Assembly: GCA_036788095.1 (NCBI GenBank)
Contig: DAIQOA010000081.1
Span: forward strand, 1 to 18,847
Length of the DNA: 18,847 bases
Direction: 5' to 3'
Source of the DNA: Anaerohabitans sp036788095
GTDB taxonomy: Bacteria > Zhuqueibacterota > Zhuqueibacteria > Residuimicrobiales > Residuimicrobiaceae
A program made the position numbers and the translations under genes. Of this stretch, positions 6,883 to 13,795 are shown in pieces (the first letter of the stretch is position 1; each line of letters begins with the position of its first letter). The notes under the pieces were generated by a model. The model ran no database searches. It worked only from the letters and a program-made list of their open reading frames with translations, and was not told where the DNA came from.

Positions 6883-9870
6883 TCAGAACTCTACCGTAAA
6901 ACCGAAATCAGCTGTTGTACCGTATTTTTCGCTTTCGTTGAACAGCGTGCGATTAAACACCCGGTTGCGAACCGAGCTGCCCTCTTCCACATCCGTCAGA
7001 TTATTGATATTGAGAAACAGGGCGATATGGTCCGTAATCCCTTGCTTCAACGTCAGGTCCAATCGGGTGTAGGCATTGGTGACCACATCGCTCAGGCCGC
7101 TGGCGGAATAGCGGACATTGTGCTCGCCCTGATGATAGAGCGAGACTCGTCCGGAGAAACGGCCGATGTCGTAACCCAGGGCGATGTTGCCGAAAAATTC
7201 GGGCATATTTTCCAGCTTGCGTTTTTCCTCAGCCAGCACATTGTACTTTTTCCACGAACCCTTGATGGGTCCCGGCGGATCATAAAAGACCGAGTCCAGC
7301 CTGGCCGTATAGATATACCCCTCTGAGCGCACCAGCGAGGCGTTGTAAGAAAGGACGATATTCTTGAGCAAGCCGGGCAAAAAGTTAAAATTGACCTGAT
7401 GTTCGAACTCAAAACCCCACACTTTGGTCGGCTTGGGGGAATTATAGGGCAGAGTCAGGCTGTAGGCGGTACCCATCATCTGGCTGGGCCAGCCGATTCC
7501 GAACCGCTGCAACAGGCTGTCGCCGGTAGTGCCAAAGTCGTTGAGCATGTGATACATATGGTCGATCTCTTTGTAGTAAGCGGAAAGAGAGATCAGGCCG
7601 ATGGTCTTGCTGAAAAAAGTGGGGTTGATCTCATAATTCCAGGCCTCGGCGGTCTTGAGATTGGGGTTGCCGACATACACTTCAAAATTGCTGCCGACTT
7701 CAGCCCCGCGGCCGGCGATATAGCGATCGAGGCGCATATTGAAATCCGGCCGGGCGAGCGCCTTGTAGGCGGCCAGGCGCAATTTCATGAAATCCAGCGG
7801 CGCCAAGGCGATGTTGACATTGGGCAGAACCACGGTCTGCGATGCGGCCGAGGTAGTATCCTTGACCGCATTGGGCGAAATCGGGAATCCGGAACTGGCT
7901 CTGGGCATGTAGGCGGCGAGATAATCGTTGTCCTCATTTTCCACCCGTACGCCGGCGATCACCGTGGCGAACTGCCCCACCGAAAGCGTGTTCATGAGGT
8001 ACCCCGCGGAGACGCGCTCGGTGATGGTGTAATCGTCGTACTCATAGAGAGGATTGTACCAAACCTCAAAAACGTTCTTGGTGACGTCGACGCCATAGCG
8101 GTTCAGCTCATACCACTGCCGCATCCGATCGCGATCGATAACCGGCGTCAGCCGGTAGGTTCCGTAGACATCGCGGGAAACCGGATCGTTGAAGAAACGA
8201 TCGATGGCGACGCCGCTGCCGCTGATGGCGGTGGCGGCCCATTCCTCAAAAGCAGTGCCGGCAAAATTCTTGTTGCGAAAAGTGCCGTCCGGCAGCATTT
8301 CGTACGGCTGCCATTTGCCGAGATAATAGGGGGTGAAATTCTCGAACCGGGCGTTGCTGCGATCTTTGATCTTGTATTTGCCGCCGATTTTCAACTCGCC
8401 GGAAAGCCGCGTGCTGAGCGTGTACGGTTTGGCGGCATCCAGATACGCCGTGCGTTCCTTATCCAGATTGCGCTGTCCCCGGTTATACGCCCAACTCAGA
8501 CCCGCATCGTTATAGTTCGTATTGGCATAGCTGATCAGCTGGGCTGGGTTTTCACGCAGCATCGGAGAGGGCTTCATGCCGTCGACGCCGACGAAAATAG
8601 TTTGATAATCAAAGGGAAATTGAGACTGGGATTGGCCGAACGACAGGCCCCATTTCAGATTTAATCCGATGAGATGGTTGTCGCCGCTGAGGGCGCTGGT
8701 GAAGGTCTGGATCTCCTGTTCACGGTCGCGGTAATTAAAAGTGGGAGCTCCCTGCTGATCGCCGCCGCCGTTGGAAGGGTAATCGCGGGTGGATAAAAAA
8801 TAATCCCGTTTGGTCCGGCCAAAGACGTTGTTCAGCTTGATCGTGCCCTGATCCGGCGTGGTCATATCGAACAACACGCTAAAGCCGTCGCGCTTTCGCA
8901 TCTCATCCGTATACTCCAGGGTGAAATCATTGATGAAATAGTCTTTGCCGAAATTCAAGCTCTGATTGTAATCGACGTCGATTCTCTCATTGCTGCGAAT
9001 GCGCTTTTCCATGTTGCCCGCCAGCTGTACGCCGAGAACGCCGGAGAAAAACCGCTCCCCATAATGAAAGGAAGCGTCGTACTGGTCCGCCGACTCTTCC
9101 AGCTGATTGTATCCGCCTCGGATGTTGGCTTTGAACTGCCTCTGTTCAGGCGCTTTTTTGGTGACCAGATTGATGCTGCCTGCCAGACCATCTCCATCCT
9201 TATCAGGCGTCTGCGCTTTGTACAATTCGATGCCGACCAGGGAGCTCTGGGAAAGGGTGCTGAGGTCCACGCCGCGGCTGGTGGCGTCGGTGGGGGGAAT
9301 CTTGATGCCGTCCACCGTGATGACGGTGAATTTGTCCTCCAAACCGCGCAGAATGACCTTGTTCGCTTCCCCGCCGGAGCGAATGATCGAGACGCCGGGC
9401 AACCGTCCGATCGACTCGGCGGCATTGGCATCTGGAAGTTCCTGGATTTTTTCCTCCGAGACCACATTGACGATGGTCTTGGCGCTGATCTGCTGGTTGA
9501 TGGCCGCCATCTGTCCGATGGCCTGCGCCTTGATCGTCACCGTGCCACCGCTGATGACCGTGGTGGAAAGTGGAATATTCAGGACCAGGGTTTGATCCTT
9601 GTCCAACCGGACCGACAATGTGCGCGGCGTGTAGCCGATATAAGAGACCCGGACCTGATAAGAGCCCTCGGGGATGCGCTGAACTTCATAAGCGCCTTCG
9701 AGGTTGGTCACGCCGCCCAAAGCCGTGCCGAGTACCACCACGTTGGCGCCGATCAAGGCTTTGTGTGTGGCCGAGTCGGTAACGACGCCGCGCATTTCGG
9801 CCTGGCTGAAAACAGTGGCCGCCAACAACAAAAAGATCATCAGGAATTTGCCGACAAAGGTGGGTTTCAT
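6883..9870 (-). CDS. TonB-dependent outer-membrane receptor, oligosaccharide type
   Basis: This 995-residue protein should form a 22-stranded outer-membrane barrel importing ligands with TonB energy, probably pectic oligosaccharides. I chose the ATG at 9870 because AAGGA lies about nine bases upstream and the signal peptide starts there (cleavage near VFSQ/AEM, residue 23); the frame extends upstream to 9921 without a good site. Residues about 26-100 are a carboxypeptidase-regulatory-like beta-sandwich (GVVTDSATHKALIGANVVV, NLEGAYEVQRIPEGSYQVRV). Residues about 125-240 are the plug: NVVSEEKIQELPDANAAESI, RLPGVSIIRSGGEANKVILR, and TPDKDGDGLAGSINLVTKK. This plug pattern resembles the Xanthomonas/Caulobacter-type receptors (TIGR01782-like) common in glycan loci, rather than SusC. 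The barrel ends in FGFTVEF with the expected terminal Phe. There is no SusD gene beside it. The T9SS protein follows. Family is certain; substrate is inferred from neighbours. Confidence 0.93.
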   Translation of the reverse strand: MKPTFVGKFLMIFLLLAATVFSQAEMRGVVTDSATHKALIGANVVVLGTALGGVTNLEGAYEVQRIPEGSYQVRVSYIGYTPRTLSVRLDKDQTLVLNIPLSTTVISGGTVTIKAQAIGQMAAINQQISAKTIVNVVSEEKIQELPDANAAESIGRLPGVSIIRSGGEANKVILRGLEDKFTVITVDGIKIPPTDATSRGVDLSTLSQSSLVGIELYKAQTPDKDGDGLAGSINLVTKKAPEQRQFKANIRGGYNQLEESADQYDASFHYGERFFSGVLGVQLAGNMEKRIRSNERIDVDYNQSLNFGKDYFINDFTLEYTDEMRKRDGFSVLFDMTTPDQGTIKLNNVFGRTKRDYFLSTRDYPSNGGGDQQGAPTFNYRDREQEIQTFTSALSGDNHLIGLNLKWGLSFGQSQSQFPFDYQTIFVGVDGMKPSPMLRENPAQLISYANTNYNDAGLSWAYNRGQRNLDKERTAYLDAAKPYTLSTRLSGELKIGGKYKIKDRSNARFENFTPYYLGKWQPYEMLPDGTFRNKNFAGTAFEEWAATAISGSGVAIDRFFNDPVSRDVYGTYRLTPVIDRDRMRQWYELNRYGVDVTKNVFEVWYNPLYEYDDYTITERVSAGYLMNTLSVGQFATVIAGVRVENEDNDYLAAYMPRASSGFPISPNAVKDTTSAASQTVVLPNVNIALAPLDFMKLRLAAYKALARPDFNMRLDRYIAGRGAEVGSNFEVYVGNPNLKTAEAWNYEINPTFFSKTIGLISLSAYYKEIDHMYHMLNDFGTTGDSLLQRFGIGWPSQMMGTAYSLTLPYNSPKPTKVWGFEFEHQVNFNFLPGLLKNIVLSYNASLVRSEGYIYTARLDSVFYDPPGPIKGSWKKYNVLAEEKRKLENMPEFFGNIALGYDIGRFSGRVSLYHQGEHNVRYSASGLSDVVTNAYTRLDLTLKQGITDHIALFLNINNLTDVEEGSSVRNRVFNRTLFNESEKYGTTADFGFTVEF

Positions 9871-9919
9871 GAAAATACATCCTTTTGCGAATAGTGGGAT
9901 TCTCAAAAAACTGATTTTC

Positions 9920-9953
9920 ATAAAAATAGAAGGCGCTATTCGGACACAGCGCC
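9920..9953 (-). terminator. Terminator-like hairpin in the receptor leader (possible attenuator)
   Basis: On the minus strand GGCGCT (9953-9948) pairs perfectly with AGCGCC (9937-9932) around a 10-base loop and is followed directly by TTCTATTTTTA. It lies between the candidate promoter (9975-10003) and the receptor ATG at 9870. It could end the response-regulator transcript or act as a regulated attenuator for the receptor operon. The six-bp stem is short, so strength is uncertain. Confidence 0.45.
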
Positions 9954-9974
9954 GCCCTGCATTGCGAGTGTACC

Positions 9975-10003
9975 ATAATAAAGAACTTGCCGGCTAAATA
10001 CAA
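9975..10003 (-). promoter_or_regulatory. Putative sigma-70-type promoter for the receptor operon
   Basis: On the minus strand TTGTAT (10003-9998) and TATTAT (9980-9975) are separated by exactly 17 bases, matching the consensus hexamers at 4/6 and 5/6. The -10 element lies about 105 bases before the receptor ATG. This is the best promoter match I found in the window. If the organism uses the Bacteroidota-type sigma factor, the consensus would differ and this call would weaken. Confidence 0.4.
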
Positions 10004-10057
10004 CAGATCATATTTAAGCGGCAAAATAGCCATTCGAACGGCAAAAACGTAAGGCCG

Positions 10058-10078
10058 GGGAGCGGTCAACGCGCTCCC
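10058..10078 (-). terminator. Hairpin after the response-regulator gene
   Basis: GGGAGCG (10058-10064) and CGCTCCC (10072-10078) form a perfect 7-bp GC-rich stem with a 7-base loop, 13 bases after the regulator stop. On the minus strand the nearest T-run (TTTTT) comes about 12 bases after the stem, so it is an imperfect intrinsic terminator. Confidence 0.4.
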
Positions 10079-10091
10079 TTTCATTCCGGCA

Positions 10092-10460
10092 TCAGACCTG
10101 ATTGTAGCGGCAGAAAACCTGCCGCAGCGCGCTTTCCATTTTTTGCGGCGATATGGGTTTGAGCAGAAAACCGACAGGCTGATACCGTTTACTGAGCGGC
10201 ACCAGATGGTCATAGGCTGAAATAAAGATGATCGGGATAAAAGTTTCCAGAGTATCCAACAGCTGAAAACCGGTCTCTCCGGGCATCTGAATATCCAGAA
10301 AGATGAGATCAGGTTTGCTCTGATGAATGAGATGCCGTGCAGCCGCCGCATCCGCCGCCTGGCCGATCAACTCGATCTCTGGATGCTTTTTCAGCATAGC
10401 CGCTAGTTCGCTGCGGATCAGCCACTCATCATCAACGATTATGGTTCGAATCAAACGCAT
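10092..10460 (-). CDS. Stand-alone response-regulator receiver domain, LytTR-receiver-like
   Basis: The 122-residue protein is a single CheY-fold receiver. The phosphorylation site is complete: acidic pair Asp10/Asp11 in VDDEW, phosphoacceptor Asp56 in DLIFLDIQMPG, switch Ser81 in FISAYD, and Lys101 in FLLKPIS. The spacing and the DIQMPGETGFQLL and FLLKPIS segments resemble receivers of LytR/AlgR-type regulators, which normally carry a C-terminal LytTR DNA-binding domain. Here the gene stops ten residues after the last receiver helix, and no LytTR-like sequence appears downstream in any frame. No histidine kinase is visible. It may act through protein contacts, as CheY and Spo0F do, or be a truncated regulator. 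It sits between typA and the receptor operon, so a role in that operon is possible but unproven. The ribosome binding site (AGGG close to the ATG) is weak. Confidence 0.85.
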   Translation of the reverse strand: MRLIRTIIVDDEWLIRSELAAMLKKHPEIELIGQAADAAAARHLIHQSKPDLIFLDIQMPGETGFQLLDTLETFIPIIFISAYDHLVPLSKRYQPVGFLLKPISPQKMESALRQVFCRYNQV

Positions 10461-10656
10461 GCCCTACTCGAAATTCCACGCTCAAGCAGCCCGCCGGCGT
10501 TCTGCAGGGTTTTCCCGACACAGCGCACCACGGGGTGCAGGATCAAGTAAACAATTCAAGCTGGATTTCCAAGCCCAAACATGCAAACGGTCAATACATC
10601 ATTTGAACGGCAGGACAGGGCGCCCCAAGGAGGCGGCCGGCAGGTCCAGTGCGTCA

Positions 10657-12489
10657 CTAATCACCGGATCTTCTTTCGTTGGCATAGCGCTGGCTCGCGG
10701 ACAGAACCGCTTTGCGTAAACGGATGGAGAGCGGCGTCACCTCTACCATCTCATCCTCCTTGATGAACTCGATGGCGCGTTCCAGCGTCATCAGCGTGGG
10801 CGGCGATAAAACCACAGCGTCATCCTTGGTTGAGCTGCGCATGTTGGTCAGCTTTTTTGTTTTGCAGGGATTCACATTGATATCGTTGTCCCGGTTATGT
10901 TCGCCGACGATCATCCCCTCATACGTCTCCACACCCGCGCCGACGAACAGAATCCCGCGGGGTTCCAGATTGTACAGCGCATAGGGCACCGTAGTCCCGC
11001 CCCGGTCGGAGACGATAGAGCCGGTCAGGCGGCTGCTGAATTCTCCGCGAAACTCGTCATACCCCTGCAGGTAGCTGTTCATGATTCCCGTGCCCTTGGT
11101 GTCGGTAAGAAACTCGTTGCGGTAGCCGATCAGGGAACGCGATGGAATGGTGAACTCGACCCGCAGACGTCCGGTGCCGTGATTGACCAGATTGACCATG
11201 CGTCCTTTGCGCTGCGACAATTTTTCCGTGACAATGCCCAGATAACTTTCGCCGCAATCGATGAACAGGTGTTCCACCGGTTCCAGTTTTTTCCCGTCTT
11301 TATACTTGAAAATGACCTGGGGGCGTCCCACCGTAAGCTCATAGCCCTCCCGCCGCATGGTCTCGATCAGAATGGCCATCTGCAACTCTCCCCGTCCTTT
11401 GACGATAAAGCGATCCGGGCTGTCGGTCTCTTCCACACGGATGGCCACATTGCGCAACGTCTCACGGAACAACCGCTCGCGCAGTTTGCCGGATTGCACC
11501 AGTTTGCCCTCCCGGCCGGACAGCGGCGAGGTATTGATGGAGAACAACATGGCGATGGTGGGCTCATCGACGGTGATGCGTTTTAACGCTTTCTGAGCGG
11601 TTTGCGTGCAGATGGTGTCGCCGATCTGGACCTGCTCGATGCCGGCCAGTATGATGATATCGCCGGGATCCACGTGCTCCACCTCTTTGATCTTGACGCC
11701 GTCGTAGACCTGAAGACGGGTCACGCGGAGCGGCAGGGCCTTGTTCTCCTCATTGATGCAGACCATCGACTCGTTGTGATTGATCTCGCCATGAAAAATA
11801 CGGCCGATGGCCAGACGGCCCAGGTAATCCGAGTAATCCAGGTCAGAGACCAGCATCTGAAAGGGCTCGGCCGGATCGTAGGCCGGTCCGGGAATCTCGC
11901 GCAGGATGGTTTCGAACAACGGCTGCAGATCCGTTCCCGTCTCCTCCAGAGTTCTCTGGCATCGCCCTTCGCGTCCAACCGCATACAGGACAGGAAATTC
12001 TATCTGTTCGTCGGACGCATCGAGGTCGAAAAACAGATCATACACTTCGTTCAGCACCTGTTGCGGCCGGGCGTCCTTGCGGTCGATCTTGTTGATGACC
12101 ACAATGATCTTCAGCGACGCCTCCAGGGCTTTTTTCAGCACAAAACGGGTTTGCGGCAGCGGGCCTTCTGACGCGTCCACCAGCAGGATGGCGCCGTCGA
12201 CCATCTTGAGCGCCCGTTCCACCTCGCCGCCGAAATCCGCATGTCCCGGCGTATCCAGTATATTGATTTTTATATCATGCCAGTGTACCGAACAGTTTTT
12301 AGCCGCAATGGTGATCCCGCGTTCCCGTTCCAGGTCCAGTTGATCCATGACCCGTTCTTCCACCTGTTGGTTGGCGCGAAAAACGCCGCTTTGCTGAAAC
12401 ATATGATCCACCAGCGTGGTTTTGCCGTGATCGACATGTGCGATGATGGCGATATTACGTAACGCGTTGTTGCGATGCAGATTTTTCAT
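10657..12489 (-). CDS. typA: Ribosome-associated translational GTPase TypA/BipA
   Basis: The 610-residue length is normal for this family. The GTPase motifs are present in order: AHVDHGKTTL (P-loop, about 17-26), the RERGIT switch I (about 55-60), DTPGHADF (about 79-86) and NKID (133-136). The G5 region reads LYAVGREG, a less usual form of the SA-containing element. EF-G-like domains II, III and V follow, including GRGELQMAILIETMRREGYE and the BipA-specific C-terminal part (GTGIMNSYLQGYDEFRG, LYNLEPRGILFVGAGVETYEG, AVVLSPPTLMTLERAIEFI). TypA is cytoplasmic, binds the 70S ribosome and aids 50S assembly and growth under stress and cold. It is a housekeeping gene lying between two glycan gene blocks, with terminator-like hairpins just upstream. 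An AAGGA about 11 bases before the ATG is the likely ribosome binding site. Confidence 0.97.
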   Translation of the reverse strand: MKNLHRNNALRNIAIIAHVDHGKTTLVDHMFQQSGVFRANQQVEERVMDQLDLERERGITIAAKNCSVHWHDIKINILDTPGHADFGGEVERALKMVDGAILLVDASEGPLPQTRFVLKKALEASLKIIVVINKIDRKDARPQQVLNEVYDLFFDLDASDEQIEFPVLYAVGREGRCQRTLEETGTDLQPLFETILREIPGPAYDPAEPFQMLVSDLDYSDYLGRLAIGRIFHGEINHNESMVCINEENKALPLRVTRLQVYDGVKIKEVEHVDPGDIIILAGIEQVQIGDTICTQTAQKALKRITVDEPTIAMLFSINTSPLSGREGKLVQSGKLRERLFRETLRNVAIRVEETDSPDRFIVKGRGELQMAILIETMRREGYELTVGRPQVIFKYKDGKKLEPVEHLFIDCGESYLGIVTEKLSQRKGRMVNLVNHGTGRLRVEFTIPSRSLIGYRNEFLTDTKGTGIMNSYLQGYDEFRGEFSSRLTGSIVSDRGGTTVPYALYNLEPRGILFVGAGVETYEGMIVGEHNRDNDINVNPCKTKKLTNMRSSTKDDAVVLSPPTLMTLERAIEFIKEDEMVEVTPLSIRLRKAVLSASQRYANERRSGD

Positions 12490-12518
12490 TTCTTTCGTTT
12501 TCCTTGTTCAGCGGCCAT

Positions 12519-12555
12519 AAACAAAAGCCCCCGGCAGCCATCTGCTGCAGAGGGC
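12519..12555 (-). terminator. Intrinsic-terminator-like hairpin directly upstream of typA
   Basis: On the minus strand GCCCTCTGCAGC (12555-12544) pairs with GCTGCCGGGGGC (12538-12527) over 12 positions, with one mismatch and one G-U pair. The loop is AGATG and the stem is followed at once by TTTTGTTT (12526-12519). It ends only 29 bases before the typA ATG. It is either a second terminator for the upstream oxidoreductase or an attenuator in the typA leader. The hairpin and U-tract are clear. Confidence 0.6.
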
Positions 12556-12605
12556 GAACGTCCTACCAAAACTCTACCTGCATTAATGTACGAACTTTTT
12601 TTATT

Positions 12606-12648
12606 AAAAAACAGAATTTATAATTGCGGTCCCTTATGCGGGCCGCAA
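12606..12648 (-). terminator. Terminator of the oxidoreductase transcript
   Basis: On the minus strand TTGCGGCCC (12648-12640) pairs with GGG and CCGCAA (12633-12631, 12629-12624) around loop GCATAA, with one bulged base, giving a nine-bp stem. An A/T-rich tail that includes TTTTTT follows. It starts 14 bases after the oxidoreductase stop codon, as expected for the end of that transcript. Confidence 0.55.
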
Positions 12649-12662
12649 AGATCTTGAGTCGC

Positions 12663-13649
12663 TCACAGCTCCACCCAGGCCTTTGCCTCTCCGCTCTGCT
12701 TGATGGCGTCGAGCACACGCATGTTTTTCCATGCATCGGTCGCTGTCCACGGCACCGGAGTGTTCTCCAAAATAGCCCGGCTAAAGACATCAGTCTGCAC
12801 GGTGTAATGATCGGCCTGCGGAATCAGGATCTCTTCGCCGGTCTGTTCGTGTTTCAGTACGATCCGAGCCGGCCGGTCAACCGGTGGAATAAACGGCGTT
12901 TCCACCAGAAGGGCAGCACGGTCTCCATGGATGAGAACCTGCTGTCCGAACGCCATGTGCGTAGCACAGGTGAAGGTAGCCATCCCGTTTGGAAACTCAA
13001 GCAGGGTGGAAACAGATCGATCCACTCGAGTTCTGGAATCCAGTTCCATCATGGCCGAAAGCCGCACCGGTTCCCGGTGAAATAGCAGTCGGGCCACAGA
13101 GACGCAGTAACAACCCACGTCCAGTAATCCGCCCCCTCCCATCTCCGGGTGATGGCGGTAATCGTCCGGATTGGTGTTAAAATATGAAAACCAGGTGTGC
13201 ACGGAACGCAAGTCGCCGACGGCGCCATGAGCAATAAGATCGCACACCTGCTCCCATTGCGGGTGAAACCGGTACATAAACGCTTCCATCACCTTGAGAT
13301 TTGGAAAGCGCTCACCGGCCTGTACCAGCTGCAACGCCTCCGCGGCGGTGCAGGTCATGGGCTTTTCGATCAGCACATGTTTCCCCTGCTCCATGGCAGC
13401 CAGGGTCCACGGAAGATGAAGATGGTTGGGCAATGGATTATATACCGCATCGATCCGAGGATCCTGGAGCAGTTCCTCATAAGAACCGTAGGCATCGGCA
13501 ATTGCCATTTTTTCAGCAACCCGTTTCGCTCGATGCTGATCCCGGGACGCGATGGCGACGACCTCGCCGTATCGGCTTTTTTGCATAGCGGCGATCACCC
13601 GATTCACCGCGATATTGGCGGTGCTTAGAATGCCCCAACGAATGCGCAT
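12663..13649 (-). CDS. Gfo/Idh/MocA-family NAD(P)-dependent sugar oxidoreductase
   Basis: The 328-residue protein belongs to the family that oxidises or reduces sugars, sugar acids and cyclitols with NAD(P). I chose the ATG at 13649 because AAGGAGAT sits ideally upstream; the longer frame from 13685 runs through an inverted repeat and lacks a site. Residues 1-115 form the Rossmann domain: RIRWGILSTANIAV (the variant glycine motif of the glucose-fructose oxidoreductase/xylose dehydrogenase branch), YNPLPNHLH, and the diagnostic EKP at 95-97. Residues 121-130 read MEAFMYRFHP, and GGGGLLDVGCYCV (171-183) carries the usual catalytic-site segment. There is no signal peptide, so it is cytoplasmic. 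It follows the MFS gene by 146 bases and may oxidise an imported monosaccharide such as L-arabinose, L-rhamnose or a uronate. The exact substrate cannot be read from sequence. Confidence 0.9.
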   Translation of the reverse strand: MRIRWGILSTANIAVNRVIAAMQKSRYGEVVAIASRDQHRAKRVAEKMAIADAYGSYEELLQDPRIDAVYNPLPNHLHLPWTLAAMEQGKHVLIEKPMTCTAAEALQLVQAGERFPNLKVMEAFMYRFHPQWEQVCDLIAHGAVGDLRSVHTWFSYFNTNPDDYRHHPEMGGGGLLDVGCYCVSVARLLFHREPVRLSAMMELDSRTRVDRSVSTLLEFPNGMATFTCATHMAFGQQVLIHGDRAALLVETPFIPPVDRPARIVLKHEQTGEEILIPQADHYTVQTDVFSRAILENTPVPWTATDAWKNMRVLDAIKQSGEAKAWVEL

Positions 13650-13677
13650 GGTATCTCCTTCTATCTGCCGGTCGGCA

Positions 13678-13708
13678 AATTCCATGGAAAAATTCTATCC
13701 ATGGAATT
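13678..13708. promoter_or_regulatory. Perfect 10-bp inverted repeat before the oxidoreductase, operator-like
   Basis: AATTCCATGG (13678-13687) and CCATGGAATT (13699-13708) are exact reverse complements separated by 11 A/T-rich bases. Each arm also contains its own CCATGG palindrome, with centres 17 bp apart. The element lies 29-59 bases upstream of the chosen ATG at 13649. It could be a double operator for a sugar-responsive repressor or a hairpin in the intercistronic RNA. No regulator family is identified. Confidence 0.45.
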
Positions 13709-13753
13709 AACAATCCTGTGCGGGAATAAATCAACCACGAAGCGAAGCGGGGG

Positions 13754-13786
13754 CGGAATCCAAGCGTTCACCGGACGCAGATTCCG
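13754..13786 (-). repeat. Intercistronic hairpin after the MFS gene
   Basis: CGGAATC (13754-13760) and GATTCCG (13780-13786) form an outer stem enclosing an inner GCGT/ACGC pair. It begins nine bases after the MFS stop. No U-run follows on the minus strand, so it more likely stabilises the 3' end of the upstream mRNA than terminates it. Confidence 0.35.
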
Positions 13787-13795
13787 TCTCCGTAC

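Noticed and set aside
7399..8664. Long plus-strand open frame (421 codons) opposite the TonB receptor
   Set aside because: It shows no family motif and is antisense to conserved barrel sequence, so it is a shadow of the receptor.
9871..9921. N-terminal extension of the TonB receptor
   Set aside because: The extension places a non-signal sequence before the signal peptide. ATG 9870 has its own ribosome binding site.
9686..10351. Minus-strand frame overlapping the receiver and the receptor start
   Set aside because: It runs out of frame through two well-supported genes. Its sequence has no LytTR or other domain, so it is not a frameshifted output domain of the regulator.
10461..10656. Gap between typA and the response regulator, inspected for RNA genes or promoters
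   Set aside because: A TTGACC sequence and a 5-bp hairpin (GCACC/GGTGC) are present, but no matching -10 element or clear terminator was found, so nothing is annotated.
13650..13685. Twelve-residue N-terminal extension of the oxidoreductase
   Set aside because: It would start inside an inverted repeat without a ribosome binding site, whereas ATG 13649 has AAGGAGAT at ideal spacing and begins the Rossmann strand.
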